NCBI RefSeq assembly: GCF_000712135.1
Contig: NZ_JOOE01000001.1
Location: 992,001-1,056,000 of the forward strand
Source: Sphingomonas sp. UNC305MFCol5.2
Lineage (GTDB): Bacteria > Pseudomonadota > Alphaproteobacteria > Sphingomonadales > Sphingomonadaceae
Reading direction: 5' to 3'
Length of the DNA: 64,000 bases
The translations under genes and the position numbers were made by a program. Of the stretch, positions 48,421 to 58,444 are shown piece after piece; the first letter of the stretch is position 1, and each line of letters starts with the position of its first letter. A model generated the notes under the pieces. It did not search any database. It was not told the origin of the DNA and was given only the letters and a program-made list of their open reading frames with translations.

Positions 48421-48807
48421 ATGACCGATACGGAAAGCACGGCCGACACGGAAATCGCGACCGACGAAACCGACACCCTGATCGCGTCGAACAAGGTGGA
48501 AGGCACCGCCGTCTATGACGAGGACGGCGAGAAGCTCGGATCGATCTACAATTTCATGGTCGACAAGTTTTCAGGCCAGGTCGAATACGCCGTGCTCCAG
48601 TTCGGCGGCGTGTTCGGGCTCGGCAGCGACTATTATCCGCTGCCTTGGGAAAAGCTCAGCTACGACACCGATCAGGGCGGCTATGTCGTCGACATCGACA
48701 AGGAAACCCTCGAAGCCGCCCCGCGCTACACCGCCGAAGAACCGCCTGCCTTCGACCAGGCCTATGGCGAGCGCATCTACGGCTATTACGGCCTGACCTA
48801 TAGCTGA
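48421..48807 (+). CDS. PRC-barrel domain protein
   Basis: A 128-residue acidic protein. After a Thr/Asp/Glu-rich head (about 1-22) comes a PRC-barrel with KVEGTAVYDEDGEKLGSIYNFMVDK, YAVLQFGGVFGLGSDYYPLPW and GGYVVDIDKETLEAAP; the C-terminal part is rich in Tyr and Gly (YGERIYGYYGL). Small stress-linked proteins of this type are common in sphingomonads. Function unknown. A GGAGACGAG site precedes the ATG. Confidence 0.9.
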   Translation: MTDTESTADTEIATDETDTLIASNKVEGTAVYDEDGEKLGSIYNFMVDKFSGQVEYAVLQFGGVFGLGSDYYPLPWEKLSYDTDQGGYVVDIDKETLEAAPRYTAEEPPAFDQAYGERIYGYYGLTYS

Positions 48808-48886
48808 TGGCAGCCGAGGCGGCGCGGTTCCGGCCGCGCCGCCTCGCGTTCGTGTCCGTCCGCGCGGTCGATATCGGGCCGACCCG

Positions 48887-49972
48887 CTAGGCGGGACGCA
48901 GCGCCCCCCGGATTGCACGCTCGATGTCGCGGAAGGTCGCGTCGGGATAAGGCGACTGCGCACGAACTGCGCGGCGCATGTCGCGCAATTCGGCATGCAT
49001 GCCCCTCTCGTCGGCCTGCACCGCCAAAACCGCGGCCTTCGCGGCGTGCTGCATCGGCTGCACGCGCGGATCGGGATCGCCGTGCCAAAGCCGCGCCGCG
49101 GCGCCCTCGGCATCGCCTTCTCCGATCGCCGCCAGATAGGCGTCGCACGAATCAAGCCAGGCCCCGCCGCCATAGCGTTTCCGATACGCGTCGATCAGCA
49201 TGCGCGCGTGCGAATAATCGGACGTATCGCGATCGAGCACCCGACCGATATCGATCCCGTCCGCATGCTGATCACCCTGCGGCGCGGGATGCGGCACTGC
49301 ACGGTGTGCCGCGACGAGCCAGTCCGGGACGTCCCGCAGGCGAACATTGTAACCGAGCATCGTCTGCAACCACGTGCAGGGGCGATGCGCGACCCATTCC
49401 GGCTCCCTCCGGATCGCTTCGAGCAATTGCGCGCCGTCGCTACGGCCATGGGGCAGCAGTGCCCCGAAGGCCGAAAGCCCGGACTGGATCGCCAGCGCCG
49501 ACCCGAAATTGCTCGTTATAAGTCCCGGCGTGTCGAGCCCGTGCAGCCATGTCTCCCGCGATATCAGCGCAATCGCAGCGAAAAGCAGCGATGCCGCCGG
49601 ACCGCCCGCCACGATCCACATCCAGCGGCCGATTGTCCCTCGCGCCAGCGTCGTCGGAACCGAGGCGACATAACCCCCCAGGTCTTTGCGATGCTCTCGT
49701 GGGAGCCAGACCAGCCTGCGGCTCGGCACGTGCAGACCGATCGGCCGCACCGAGAAGGCCACTACCCGCCACCCACACGCCAGCGCCGCTACGGCGTGTC
49801 CGGCCTCGTGAACCAGTGTCGCGATCAGTCCACCCACGACCGTGCAGATGATCGCGGCGACCAGCGTCGGCGTCGCCACGAAGGCGCTGCCATAGAGCAT
49901 GAAGGCGCAGGCGGTGCCGACGAGCCAGATCAACACCCACAGGGCCGACCAACGCAGGATGCCGGAAAGCAT
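48887..49972 (-). CDS. M50-like membrane metallopeptidase
   Basis: A 361-residue membrane protein with four or more hydrophobic segments in the first ~170 residues. The zinc motif HEAGH (55-59) sits in the second helix region, IVAGGPAASL is near 120-129, and SDGAQLLE with the third ligand Asp179 is as in site-2 proteases (LDG/NPDG-like). The C-terminal ~180 residues are soluble and helical. It may cleave membrane substrates or process signalling proteins, but there is no partner next door. It ends 16 bp past the leuA stop in transcription order; leuA is upstream on the same strand. Confidence 0.75.
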   Translation of the reverse strand: MLSGILRWSALWVLIWLVGTACAFMLYGSAFVATPTLVAAIICTVVGGLIATLVHEAGHAVAALACGWRVVAFSVRPIGLHVPSRRLVWLPREHRKDLGGYVASVPTTLARGTIGRWMWIVAGGPAASLLFAAIALISRETWLHGLDTPGLITSNFGSALAIQSGLSAFGALLPHGRSDGAQLLEAIRREPEWVAHRPCTWLQTMLGYNVRLRDVPDWLVAAHRAVPHPAPQGDQHADGIDIGRVLDRDTSDYSHARMLIDAYRKRYGGGAWLDSCDAYLAAIGEGDAEGAAARLWHGDPDPRVQPMQHAAKAAVLAVQADERGMHAELRDMRRAVRAQSPYPDATFRDIERAIRGALRPA

Positions 49973-49987
49973 TGCGCCTGACCGTGC

Positions 49988-51649
49988 TCAGGCCGCCCGG
50001 TTCGCCGCGCTCAATACCGCCCGCACCGACGCCGTCGCGATGTCGGCATCGATTCCCACCCCGAACACGGTCCGCCCATCCTCGGTCCGGCATTCGACAT
50101 AGGCGGCTGCCTGCGCATCCGCACCGTGGCCGATCGCATGCTCGCTATAATCGACCACGTCGAGCGACGGCCCGGTGGTCCCGGCAAGCGCATCGATCAC
50201 GCCCGAGATCAGCCCGTTGCCGCGCCCCGAGATCGATTGCTCGACGCCGTCGATCGCGATGCGGCCGACGAACACGCGCTGGCCCGCCGCGCCGGTCTCC
50301 TCGTAATCGACCAATGCGATGCGATCCTTGTCGCCCGGCAGATAGACCTGCTCGAACTTCTCCCGGATGTCCGCGGCGTTGAGTTCGCGGCTGGTCTCGT
50401 CCGCCAGCGCCTGGACGTGGCGCGAGAAGTCCGCCTGCATTCGCTTCGGCAGCTTGAGCCCGCGATCCTGCTCGAGCACCCAGGCGACGCCGCCCTTGCC
50501 CGATTGCGAGTTGACCCGGATCACCGCCTCGTAATCGCGCCCCAGATCCTTGGGATCGATCGGCAGATACGGCACGTCCCAGAGTTCGTCGTTGCGCGCT
50601 TCCTGCGCCGCGAAGCCTTTCTTGATCGCGTCCTGATGGCTGCCGGAGAACGCCGTGAACACCAGTTCGCCGGCATAAGGATGGCGCGGGTGGACGGGCA
50701 GCTGGTTGCAATATTCGACGGTCTGGATGACCTCGTCGATGTCCGAGAAGTTGAGCCCCGGATCGACACCTTGCGTGTACATGTTGAGCGCCAGCGTCAC
50801 GAGATCGACATTGCCCGTGCGCTCGCCATTGCCGAACAGGCAGCCCTCGACGCGGTCCGCGCCGGCGAGCAGTCCCAGCTCGGACGCCGCGACTCCGGTC
50901 CCCCGGTCGTTGTGCGTGTGCAGGCTGATCACCACGGAATCGCGGTTGCGGATGTTGCGCCCGAACCATTCGATCTGATCGGCGTAGATATTGGGCGTCG
51001 CCGCCTCGACTGTCGCCGGCAGATTGAGGATCAGCGGCTTCTCGGGCGTCGGGCGCAATATCTCCATCACCGCCTCGCAAACCTCGACCGAGAAATCGAG
51101 CTCGGCGGTGGAGAAGGTCTCGGGGCTGTACTCGAAATGCCAGTCTGTATCGGGCTGCTTCGCCGCCTCGTCGCGCAGCACCTTGGCGCCGGCGACTGCG
51201 ATCTCGCGGATCTCGTCGCGGCTCATCCCGAACACGATGCGCCGCCACGCGGGCGAAACGGCGTTATAGAGATGGACGATCGCCTTCTTCGCACCCTTGA
51301 GGCTCTGGAAGCTCGTCTCGATCAGATCCTGCCGCGATTGGGTGAGTACCTGGACGATCACGTCGTCCGGAATGCGCCCGTCGCGCACCAGCCCCGAGAT
51401 GAAGTCGAATTCGGTCGCGCCGGCGCTAGGGAAACCGACTTCGATCTCCTTGACACCCACCTTCACCAGCAAGTCGAAGAAGCGCTGCTTCTTCTCGCCG
51501 TCCATCGGATCGATCAGCGCCTGGTTGCCGTCGCGCATGTCGGTGGAGAGCCAGCGCGGCGGCTTCGTGATCGTCTTCGACGGCCATTGCCGGTCGGGCA
51601 GGTCCACCTGCGGGAAGGGACGGTATTTTACGCTCGGGTCGCGCAACAT
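49988..51649 (-). CDS. leuA: 2-isopropylmalate synthase (LeuA type 2)
   Basis: Condenses acetyl-CoA and 2-oxoisovalerate, the first step of leucine synthesis. The 553-residue protein starts with the long N-terminal strand of type 2 enzymes ([18 protein letters not shown]), then the metal/substrate motif [20 protein letters not shown] and [10 protein letters not shown], and ends with the regulatory allosteric domain for leucine feedback. GAGAGG precedes the ATG. Its 5' leader encodes a short leucine-containing peptide and hairpins (51729-51844). Confidence 0.97.
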   Translation of the reverse strand: MLRDPSVKYRPFPQVDLPDRQWPSKTITKPPRWLSTDMRDGNQALIDPMDGEKKQRFFDLLVKVGVKEIEVGFPSAGATEFDFISGLVRDGRIPDDVIVQVLTQSRQDLIETSFQSLKGAKKAIVHLYNAVSPAWRRIVFGMSRDEIREIAVAGAKVLRDEAAKQPDTDWHFEYSPETFSTAELDFSVEVCEAVMEILRPTPEKPLILNLPATVEAATPNIYADQIEWFGRNIRNRDSVVISLHTHNDRGTGVAASELGLLAGADRVEGCLFGNGERTGNVDLVTLALNMYTQGVDPGLNFSDIDEVIQTVEYCNQLPVHPRHPYAGELVFTAFSGSHQDAIKKGFAAQEARNDELWDVPYLPIDPKDLGRDYEAVIRVNSQSGKGGVAWVLEQDRGLKLPKRMQADFSRHVQALADETSRELNAADIREKFEQVYLPGDKDRIALVDYEETGAAGQRVFVGRIAIDGVEQSISGRGNGLISGVIDALAGTTGPSLDVVDYSEHAIGHGADAQAAAYVECRTEDGRTVFGVGIDADIATASVRAVLSAANRAA

Positions 51650-51728
51650 GGGAAGCCTCTCAAGGGATCGCGGACGCGCCGTAGCGCGTGCCAGTTCGTG
51701 CTGGAAGTTCTTTGGCCCTCGGCCATTT

Positions 51729-51771
51729 GCCCTTAGAGGCGTACGCGCGCAGCGGTTCGGCCCCTAAGGGC
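51729..51771 (-). promoter_or_regulatory. leuA leader hairpin
   Basis: On the minus strand, GCCCTTAGGGGC (51771-51760) pairs with GCCTCTAAGGGC (51740-51729), eleven of twelve positions, directly overlapping the stop codon of the leader peptide. Further smaller stems are at 51713-51725 and 51674-51689. It would be a natural site of ribosome-dependent folding control. A T-run is not obvious, so whether it acts by termination or on translation is open. Confidence 0.6.
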
Positions 51772-51844
51772 GGATAAGTCGCAGAAGGCGCAGCGCGTTC
51801 GTCACGGTGCCCCTGTTAGCGAACATGGCGCTTTTGTCCACCAT
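51764..51844 (-). CDS. leuA leader peptide (26 residues)
   Basis: A 27-codon frame 114 bases before leuA reads MVDKSAMFANRG, then TVTNALRLLRLIRP and a stop. Four leucines and an isoleucine fall in its last nine codons, right where the hairpin begins. This is the layout of a transcription-attenuation leader. The ribosome site is weak; Met7 is a second possible start. Leucine leaders before leuA are known in proteobacteria; I infer the same here. Confidence 0.65.
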   Translation of the reverse strand: MVDKSAMFANRGTVTNALRLLRLIRP

Positions 51845-51891
51845 GGTTGATCTACGGAGCGCCAAAGCCCCGATTTGCGTCAGGCGCCCGG

Positions 51892-52122
51892 TCAGGCAGT
51901 GGTGTTCGCCACGGCCTCGGCATCCGCTGCATTGTCCACGGCGGCATTGTCCGGAGCATCTTCCGCTGCGGCGGGCGCTTCTTCGGGCGTTTCGCTTGCC
52001 CGGGGGGTCGGCGTCGCGACGATCTCCGCCATGGGCGGCGCGTCCGAATAATTGGTCCCGGTGGTCCCGCCGCCCCCGCATGCCGTCAACGCCAGGAGCC
52101 CGCCCAACACCAGAACCCGCAT
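51892..52122 (-). CDS. Small lipoprotein, Ala/Asp/Glu-rich
   Basis: A 76-residue product with lipoprotein signal LLALTAC (lipid-modified Cys15), then GGGG and a disordered Ala/Pro/Glu/Asp-rich tail. No known fold. It lies upstream of the leuA leader on the same strand, so its transcript may continue into leuA, or the leader may have its own start in the 47-bp gap. Confidence 0.65.
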   Translation of the reverse strand: MRVLVLGGLLALTACGGGGTTGTNYSDAPPMAEIVATPTPRASETPEEAPAAAEDAPDNAAVDNAADAEAVANTTA

Positions 52123-52220
52123 CGTCTGCCCTCCCTGTGGAGGGGCGTTCCTAGCACGATCGACGCCGCCGGCCTACCGGGCAACATGCGCCTCGCCTGC
52201 GGTCGACCGGAGAAACCCGC

Positions 52221-52427
52221 ATGGCGAAGCATCTGAAAAAGGCCGATCGGGTCGGCTGGAAATCGCCCGGAGGCACCGCGCAAGGCAAAGTCGTGTCTAG
52301 ACAGACGCGCGATACCACGATCAAAGGGCATCAGGTGCGTGCATCCGAGCACGAACCGCAATACATCGTCGAGAGCGACAACGGCGGAAAGGCTTCCCAC
52401 AAGCCGGGGGCGCTGACGAAGGAATAG
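52221..52427 (+). CDS. DUF2945 (HVA/TUDOR-like) small protein
   Basis: A 68-residue basic protein with the DUF2945 pattern: VGWKSPGGTAQGKVVSRQT, HQVRASEHEPQYIVESDNGGKASHKP and a terminal LT(K/R). This family has an SH3/tudor-like fold and unknown function. It is followed by a SWIB-domain gene 32 bp downstream. Confidence 0.88.
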   Translation: MAKHLKKADRVGWKSPGGTAQGKVVSRQTRDTTIKGHQVRASEHEPQYIVESDNGGKASHKPGALTKE

Positions 52428-52459
52428 CCCGGCAACGGGCAGAACAGGAGACGAAGAAT

Positions 52460-52717
52460 ATGGCTGAGACGAAAGCACGCGGTGGCATCGCCAAGCCGGT
52501 TACACCCTCGCCCGAGCTGGCCAAGATCGTCGGCACCGCCGATCTGCCCCGCAGCGAGATTGTCAGCAAGATGTGGGATTACATCAAGAAGAACAACCTC
52601 CAAAACCCTGCAAACAAGCGGGAAATTCTGGCGGACGCGACCCTGAAGCCGATCTTCGGCGCCGACAAGGTCACGATGTTCGAGATGAACAAGCACATTT
52701 CCAAGCACGTCAAGTGA
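52460..52717 (+). CDS. SWIB/MDM2-domain protein
   Basis: An 85-residue protein consisting of a SWIB domain: PSPELAKIVGTADLPRSEIVSKMWDYIKKNNLQNPANKREILADATLKPIFG, with the conserved helix ending in MNKHISKHV. In bacteria such small proteins (as in chlamydiae and alphaproteobacteria) probably bind proteins or DNA; the role is unknown. GGAGACGAAG precedes the ATG. A terminator follows. Confidence 0.9.
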   Translation: MAETKARGGIAKPVTPSPELAKIVGTADLPRSEIVSKMWDYIKKNNLQNPANKREILADATLKPIFGADKVTMFEMNKHISKHVK

Positions 52718-52758
52718 GGCCCGCGCCGGCGCTGCGCCGGCAGGACTGACGCTGACAG

Positions 52759-52792
52759 GGGGCGGGTCTCGCGAGAGGCCCGCCCCTTTCGC
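52759..52792 (+). terminator. Rho-independent terminator after the SWIB gene
   Basis: GGGGCGGGTCTC (52759-52770) pairs with GAGGCCCGCCCC (52775-52786) with one mismatch and a GCGA loop, followed by TTTCGC. The 302-bp gap from 52718 to 53019 holds this and a smaller GC-rich hairpin near 52730; the rest has no gene I can support. Confidence 0.75.
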
Positions 52793-53019
52793 TTTACGGG
52801 AGCCCGAGGGCAGGTGTGCCCGAGACGACTCAGGTGGTGAGCAACGACGCCCACAGCACGGCAAGACCTGGCGGATCGCCTCAATTCACTCGCCTGAGGC
52901 TGGAAAAGAGCCCGATCCACCGCGCTGAATCGGCGCTCCGCCGCATTTATCCACAGCTTTTCCTCGGTGGTCACGCGCCGTCGTCGCTGGCATGGCGGAG
53001 CCATAACAGGAGACGAGCC

Positions 53020-53199
53020 ATGTCCGAGCGTTTCGAACGCCACCGCCAGCCCTGGCGCACCGACGAGATCCAGAAACTGCATACCCTCGCCAAGAAGGGC
53101 ATGGCGCTCAAGGCGATCGCCAAGGCGCTCACCCGCAGCGAGGAATCGGTGAAAGAGCGCGCCAAGCTCGACGGCCTGAGCATCGCCAAGCTGCATTGA
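53020..53199 (+). CDS. 59-residue Myb/SANT- or HTH-like protein
   Basis: A short basic protein whose three predicted helices (PWRTDEIQKLHTLAKKG, ALKAIAKALTR, SEESVKERAKL) resemble a small helix-turn-helix or Myb/GcrA-type DNA-binding unit. The ATG at 53020 has AGGAGA upstream. The function is unknown; it might be a small regulator. The longer frame running back to 52816 has no support. Confidence 0.6.
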   Translation: MSERFERHRQPWRTDEIQKLHTLAKKGMALKAIAKALTRSEESVKERAKLDGLSIAKLH

Positions 53200-53220
53200 G
53201 CGTCTTGCCTGCCCCCATCC

Positions 53221-53327
53221 GTCACCCCGGCCTTGGGCCGGGGTCCACCGCGCCACCACGGCAGGGCAAGAGGCTCGAGCTTCTCGCCTCGCCGCCCCGT
53301 GGACCCCGGCACTCCGGCCGGGGTGAC
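53221..53327. repeat. Intergenic palindromic repeat, family A, copy 2
   Basis: GTCACCCCGGCCTTGGGCCG at 53221 and the inverted arm CGGCACTCCGGCCGGGGTGAC ending at 53327, with a 50-nt centre. It closely matches the copy at 11081-11186. It lies between the small HTH-like gene and the flavoprotein. Confidence 0.9.
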
Positions 53328-53344
53328 GAAGAGGAAATGGCCAG

Positions 53345-54508
53345 GTGAGCCGCATCTACGACGCGATCATCCTCGGCGGCGGCGCCGCCGGCCTGATGTG
53401 CGCCGCGGTCGCCGGCCAGCGCGGTCGGCGCGTCCTGCTGCTCGATCACGCCTCGGAGGTCGGCAAGAAGATCCTGATCTCCGGCGGCGGCCGCTGCAAC
53501 TTCACCAACATCCACACCGCGCCCGACCGCTATCTCTCGGCCAACCCGCATTTCGCCAAGTCCGCCCTTGGCCGCTACACCGCGCAGGATTTCCTCGCTC
53601 TGGTCGAGCGCCATCGCATCGCGTGGCACGAGAAGACGCTCGGCCAGCTCTTCTGCGACGGCTCGGCGCGCCAGATCGTCGACATGCTGCTCGACGAATG
53701 CGCGCGCGGCCAGGTCGAGATCGGGACCGGACGCAGCGTCGGTGAAGTCGATCACGCAGATGGCCGCTACCGGGCAGGCGACGCCGAAGCCCCGGCACTG
53801 GTGATCGCCACCGGCGGCCCCTCGATCCCCAAGATGGGCGCCACCGGTTTCGCCTATGATCTCGCCCGCCGCTTCGGCCTCAAGATCGTCGAGCCCCGCC
53901 CCGCGCTCGTCCCGCTCACGCTCCCGCCCGATCAGGCGCTGTTCCGCGAGCTTTCCGGCGTCTCGACCCACGTCATCGCCCGCGCCGGCAAGGCCGCCTT
54001 CCCCGAAGCCGCGCTCTTCACCCATCGCGGCCTCTCGGGCCCCGCGATCCTCCAGATCTCGAGCTATTGGCGTCACGGCGAGCCGATCCAGATCGACTTC
54101 CTCCCCGGTCGCCCCGCGAACTGGCTCACCGACGCCAAGCGCACCAACCCTCGCGCGGCGCTGCGCAAACTGCTCGCCGAGGCCCTGCCCGGCCGCCTCG
54201 CCGAAACCCTCGCCGAACAGCTCGCGCTCCCCGGAGATCTCGGCAACCTCCCCGACCGCAAGCTGCAGGAAGCCGAACGCCGCCTCGCCGCATGGCCCTT
54301 CCTCCCCAATGGCACCGAGGGGTTCGCCAAGGCCGAAGTCACGATCGGCGGGATCAGCACCGCCGAGCTGTCCTCGCAAACGATGGAGGCCCGGAAAGTC
54401 CCCGGCCTCTACGCGATCGGCGAGGCAGTCGACGTCACCGGCTGGCTCGGCGGCTATAATTTCCAATGGGCCTGGGCGAGTGGCTGGGCAGCTGCGCAGG
54501 CTCTCTGA
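53345..54508 (+). CDS. HI0933/BaiN-family FAD-dependent oxidoreductase
   Basis: A 387-residue flavoprotein. The dinucleotide motif GGGAAGLMCA is at about 11-20 and the family hallmark KKILISGGGRCNFTN follows near 43-57, with a C-terminal FAD segment GLYAIGEAVDVTGWLGGYNFQWAW. The HI0933-like (TIGR03862-type) family reduces unknown substrates. GTG start; GAGGAAA lies upstream. It is followed by a family D palindrome. Confidence 0.9.
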   Translation: MSRIYDAIILGGGAAGLMCAAVAGQRGRRVLLLDHASEVGKKILISGGGRCNFTNIHTAPDRYLSANPHFAKSALGRYTAQDFLALVERHRIAWHEKTLGQLFCDGSARQIVDMLLDECARGQVEIGTGRSVGEVDHADGRYRAGDAEAPALVIATGGPSIPKMGATGFAYDLARRFGLKIVEPRPALVPLTLPPDQALFRELSGVSTHVIARAGKAAFPEAALFTHRGLSGPAILQISSYWRHGEPIQIDFLPGRPANWLTDAKRTNPRAALRKLLAEALPGRLAETLAEQLALPGDLGNLPDRKLQEAERRLAAWPFLPNGTEGFAKAEVTIGGISTAELSSQTMEARKVPGLYAIGEAVDVTGWLGGYNFQWAWASGWAAAQAL

Positions 54509-54516
54509 GGCATAAA

Positions 54517-54592
54517 CCGTTCGTTTCGAGCGAAGTCGAGAAACAGTCACGAATGCCGCCCAAGGTTTCTCGACTACGCTCGAAACGAACGG
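54517..54592. repeat. Intergenic palindromic repeat, family D, copy 2
   Basis: CCGTTCGTTTCGAGCGAAGTCG (54517 on) and an inverted arm CTCGACTACGCTCGAAACGAACGG ending 54592, near-identical to the copy at 45982-46052. It separates the flavoprotein from a convergent gene. Confidence 0.9.
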
Positions 54593-54604
54593 AAAAATCG
54601 GGCG

Positions 54605-55006
54605 CTACTTGCCCTGCATCCCCTGCGTCCGCTTCGTCACCGTCGCGCTGCGCAACGCCTCGGTGCGGCCGCGCAGCAACGCCACTTCGGCCTCGGTATA
54701 GCCGCCATTGGAAAAGCGCGCGCTCATCGCCTCGATCCGACGGCTCTCGCGGCGCAGCGCCCGCGCCTCGCTCCGGCTCAGCTGCCCCGCCTGCCGCCCG
54801 GCCTCGATGTCGGCCCGGACGCCGCGGACATCGCGCGATATCGAGACGCCGCGCACCAGCCCCGGATCGGCCGGTTCGGGGAGCCGGATATCCCCGCGGA
54901 TCGACGGGCTCCCCGAAAGCCCCCGCATCGATCCCGCGATCTGCGCCGATGCCGGCGCGGCCGCCGCCGTAGCGAGGACGAACATTCCGATCGCAACCAC
55001 ACGCAT
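54605..55006 (-). CDS. Secreted protein of unknown function, basic and helical
   Basis: A 133-residue product with a signal peptide (about 1-22, ending PASAQ). The mature part has an Arg/Ser-rich helix (RQAGQLSRSEARALRRESRRIEAMSARFSNGGY) that probably forms a coiled coil. ATG 55006 is 8 bases from GGGGAG; the TTG at 55012 is an alternative. No family recognised; divergent from the helicase. Confidence 0.7.
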   Translation of the reverse strand: MRVVAIGMFVLATAAAAPASAQIAGSMRGLSGSPSIRGDIRLPEPADPGLVRGVSISRDVRGVRADIEAGRQAGQLSRSEARALRRESRRIEAMSARFSNGGYTEAEVALLRGRTEALRSATVTKRTQGMQGK

Positions 55007-55152
55007 GCGCAAGTCTCCCCTGATGGCCCTTCCACTCAGCCTCTCCCCCGCCGACTGAACCCCCGCTTAATCCCGCGCCCGCCTCAGGACTTCCCCCGCC
55101 GACCGCGATTTAACTTGCCCTTGACGCCCTCCGCGCCCATGTGCGCGGTTCC

Positions 55153-56931
<1,779 letters not shown>

Positions 56932-56942
56932 AGCCTTATTCT

Positions 56943-57133
56943 TCCCTCGCCCCCGTAGGGGGAGAGGGTTGCGCAGACTTAGGTTTTGCGAAGCAAAGCC
57001 TTAGTCGGAGCTGGGTGAGGGGGTGCGGCCGCAAGGCGGCCGCGCGGAGCGCCGCTCCGCCCTACCCCTCACCAAGCTGCGCTAGGCAGCAAGCTGCCAA
57101 GCTTCGCTATCCTCTCCCCTATCAAGGGGAGAG
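56943..57133. repeat. Composite palindromic repeat region, family E-like
   Basis: CCCTCGCCCCCGTAGGGGGAGAGGG at the left and CCTCTCCCCTATCAAGGGGAGAGG at the right, with in-between pairs GGCCGCAAGGCGGCC, AGGTTTTGCGAAGCAAAGCC and GCGGAGCGCCGCTCCGC. It occupies most of the 281-bp gap between the helicase and UPF0178 genes and contains no gene. Confidence 0.8.
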
Positions 57134-57212
57134 GAATGGTCTAGTCCAAGGCCGTATCGGACTATGGCGAATAGGCACGAAGAACCCGCCACTTCGACCA
57201 GAGGAATAGCCC

Positions 57213-57671
57213 ATGCCCAACCCCCGCATCCTCGTCGACGCCGATGCCTGCCCGGTGAAGGAGGAAATCTACAAGGTCGCCTGGCGCCACGAGGTTCCCG
57301 TCGTCGTGGTCAGCAACCAGCACCTCCGCATCCCCGCGCATCCGCTGCTCACCCGCCAGGTGGTGAGCGATGCCTTCGACGCCGCCGACGACTGGATCGC
57401 CGAGCAATCCGCTCCCGGCGCGATCGTGATCACCGCCGACATCCTCCTCGCCGACCGCGCGCTGAAGGCCGGCGCCCGCGTCCTCGCCCCCACCGGCAAG
57501 CCCTTCACCACCAGCTCGATCGGCGGCGCCATCGCCACGCGCGCGATCATGGCGGACCTGCGCGCGGGCGGCGACCAGCTCGGCGGCCCGAAACCCTTCG
57601 CGGCGGCGGATCGGTCGCGGTTCCTGCAGGCGCTGGACGCGGCGGTGGTGGCGGTGAAGCGAGGCGGTTAG
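57213..57671 (+). CDS. UPF0178 (YaiI/YqxD) family protein
   Basis: A 152-residue protein with the family pattern: start ILVDADACPVKEEIYKVAWRHEVPVVVVSNQ, then FDAADDWIAEQ, VITADILLADRALKAGARVLAPTGKPF and a terminal SRFLQALD. The PIN-like Asp residues (DADACP) suggest a nuclease fold, but no activity is established. Its 3' half occurs again, decayed, at 58173-58276. Confidence 0.93.
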   Translation: MPNPRILVDADACPVKEEIYKVAWRHEVPVVVVSNQHLRIPAHPLLTRQVVSDAFDAADDWIAEQSAPGAIVITADILLADRALKAGARVLAPTGKPFTTSSIGGAIATRAIMADLRAGGDQLGGPKPFAAADRSRFLQALDAAVVAVKRGG

Positions 57672-57716
57672 CGGGCCGGCCCCTCCCTTCTCCCCACAAG
57701 GGAAAAAGGAGCGATC

Positions 57717-58085
57717 TCAGCGCCGCTGCTGGAACACCAACGTGTTCCCGCTGGGATCGTCGACATAGAATTCACGCGTACCCCAGGTCTGATCCAAGGG
57801 CGCTTCATGCACAGGCGAGCCGGCGCGACCCGGCACCGGAAGCCCCCGTGCCAAGAACGACGCGAACAGCGCGTCGACGTGGTCGCAAAGCACGATCGCG
57901 GAACAATGCCCGAACCGCCCCTCTCCCGGCGTCAAGTTGAGGTGCATCTCGTCCCCACCGCGGGTCAGCACGGCATAGAACGGCGCCTCCTCGGGCATGA
58001 CGGAAGCGAGTTCGAAGTCGAGGACGCGCGTGTAGAAGGCAACCGCCTCCGGAATATCGCGCACGGTCAGCAACGGAATGAGCAC
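57717..58085 (-). CDS. VOC-family protein (bleomycin-resistance/glyoxalase fold)
   Basis: A 122-residue single VOC domain: IPLLTVRDIPEAVAFYTRVLDFEL, LTRGGDEMHLNLT, then the end motif REFYVDDPSGNTLVF. The family includes bleomycin-binding proteins and dioxygenases; the substrate is unknown here. Convergent with the UPF0178 gene and 45 bp away from it. Confidence 0.88.
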   Translation of the reverse strand: MLIPLLTVRDIPEAVAFYTRVLDFELASVMPEEAPFYAVLTRGGDEMHLNLTPGEGRFGHCSAIVLCDHVDALFASFLARGLPVPGRAGSPVHEAPLDQTWGTREFYVDDPSGNTLVFQQRR

Positions 58086-58444
58086 GGGACATCCTCCCTG
58101 CTTCGATTAGGTCGCGCAAGGTCTCACAAACGGAGACGGGCGGCAAACCGGTAGCAGCAGGCTCCTTCACCGCGCGGGCAAACCCTTCGCCACCAGCTCG
58201 AGTGGCGGTGGCGGATCGCTCGCGGTTCCTGCAAGCGCTGAATGCGGCGGTGGTGGCGGTTAAGCGGGGCGGGTGGCGAAGAGGTGAACAACCTCAGTGG
58301 GGAACCACTGGCAGTTATGCGCTCGATTGCAGTCGTTCGGCACCAATGTCGCTGACCCCGTAAGCTGCCGCTCGTTCAGACAGGCGCGCGGTGTCTGTTG
58401 AAACCTAAGGAGCCGCCGAATAATCCGACGACTGGGGTTGGTCG
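58086..58444. other. Region between the VOC gene and the RTX gene
   Basis: No intact gene. It holds the UPF0178 relic at 58173-58276 and, from about 58290, AT-richer sequence that belongs to the RTX island. Small open frames here have no ribosome site and no recognisable product. Confidence 0.6.
58173..58276 (+). pseudogene. Relic of the UPF0178 gene 3' part
   Basis: The sequence GGGCAAACCCTTCGCCACCAGCTCGAGTGGCGG matches 57492-57525 of the UPF0178 gene, and then GGCGGATCGCTCGCGGTTCC... to 58276 matches 57603-57675. About 75 bases in between are missing and several substitutions are seen. A decayed partial copy on the same strand, now separated from the gene by the inverted VOC gene. Confidence 0.85.

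Noticed and set aside
56943..57133. Multiple inverted repeats suggesting a CRISPR array
   Set aside because: The repeats are palindromes of different sequence without regular direct repeats and spacers; no cas genes.
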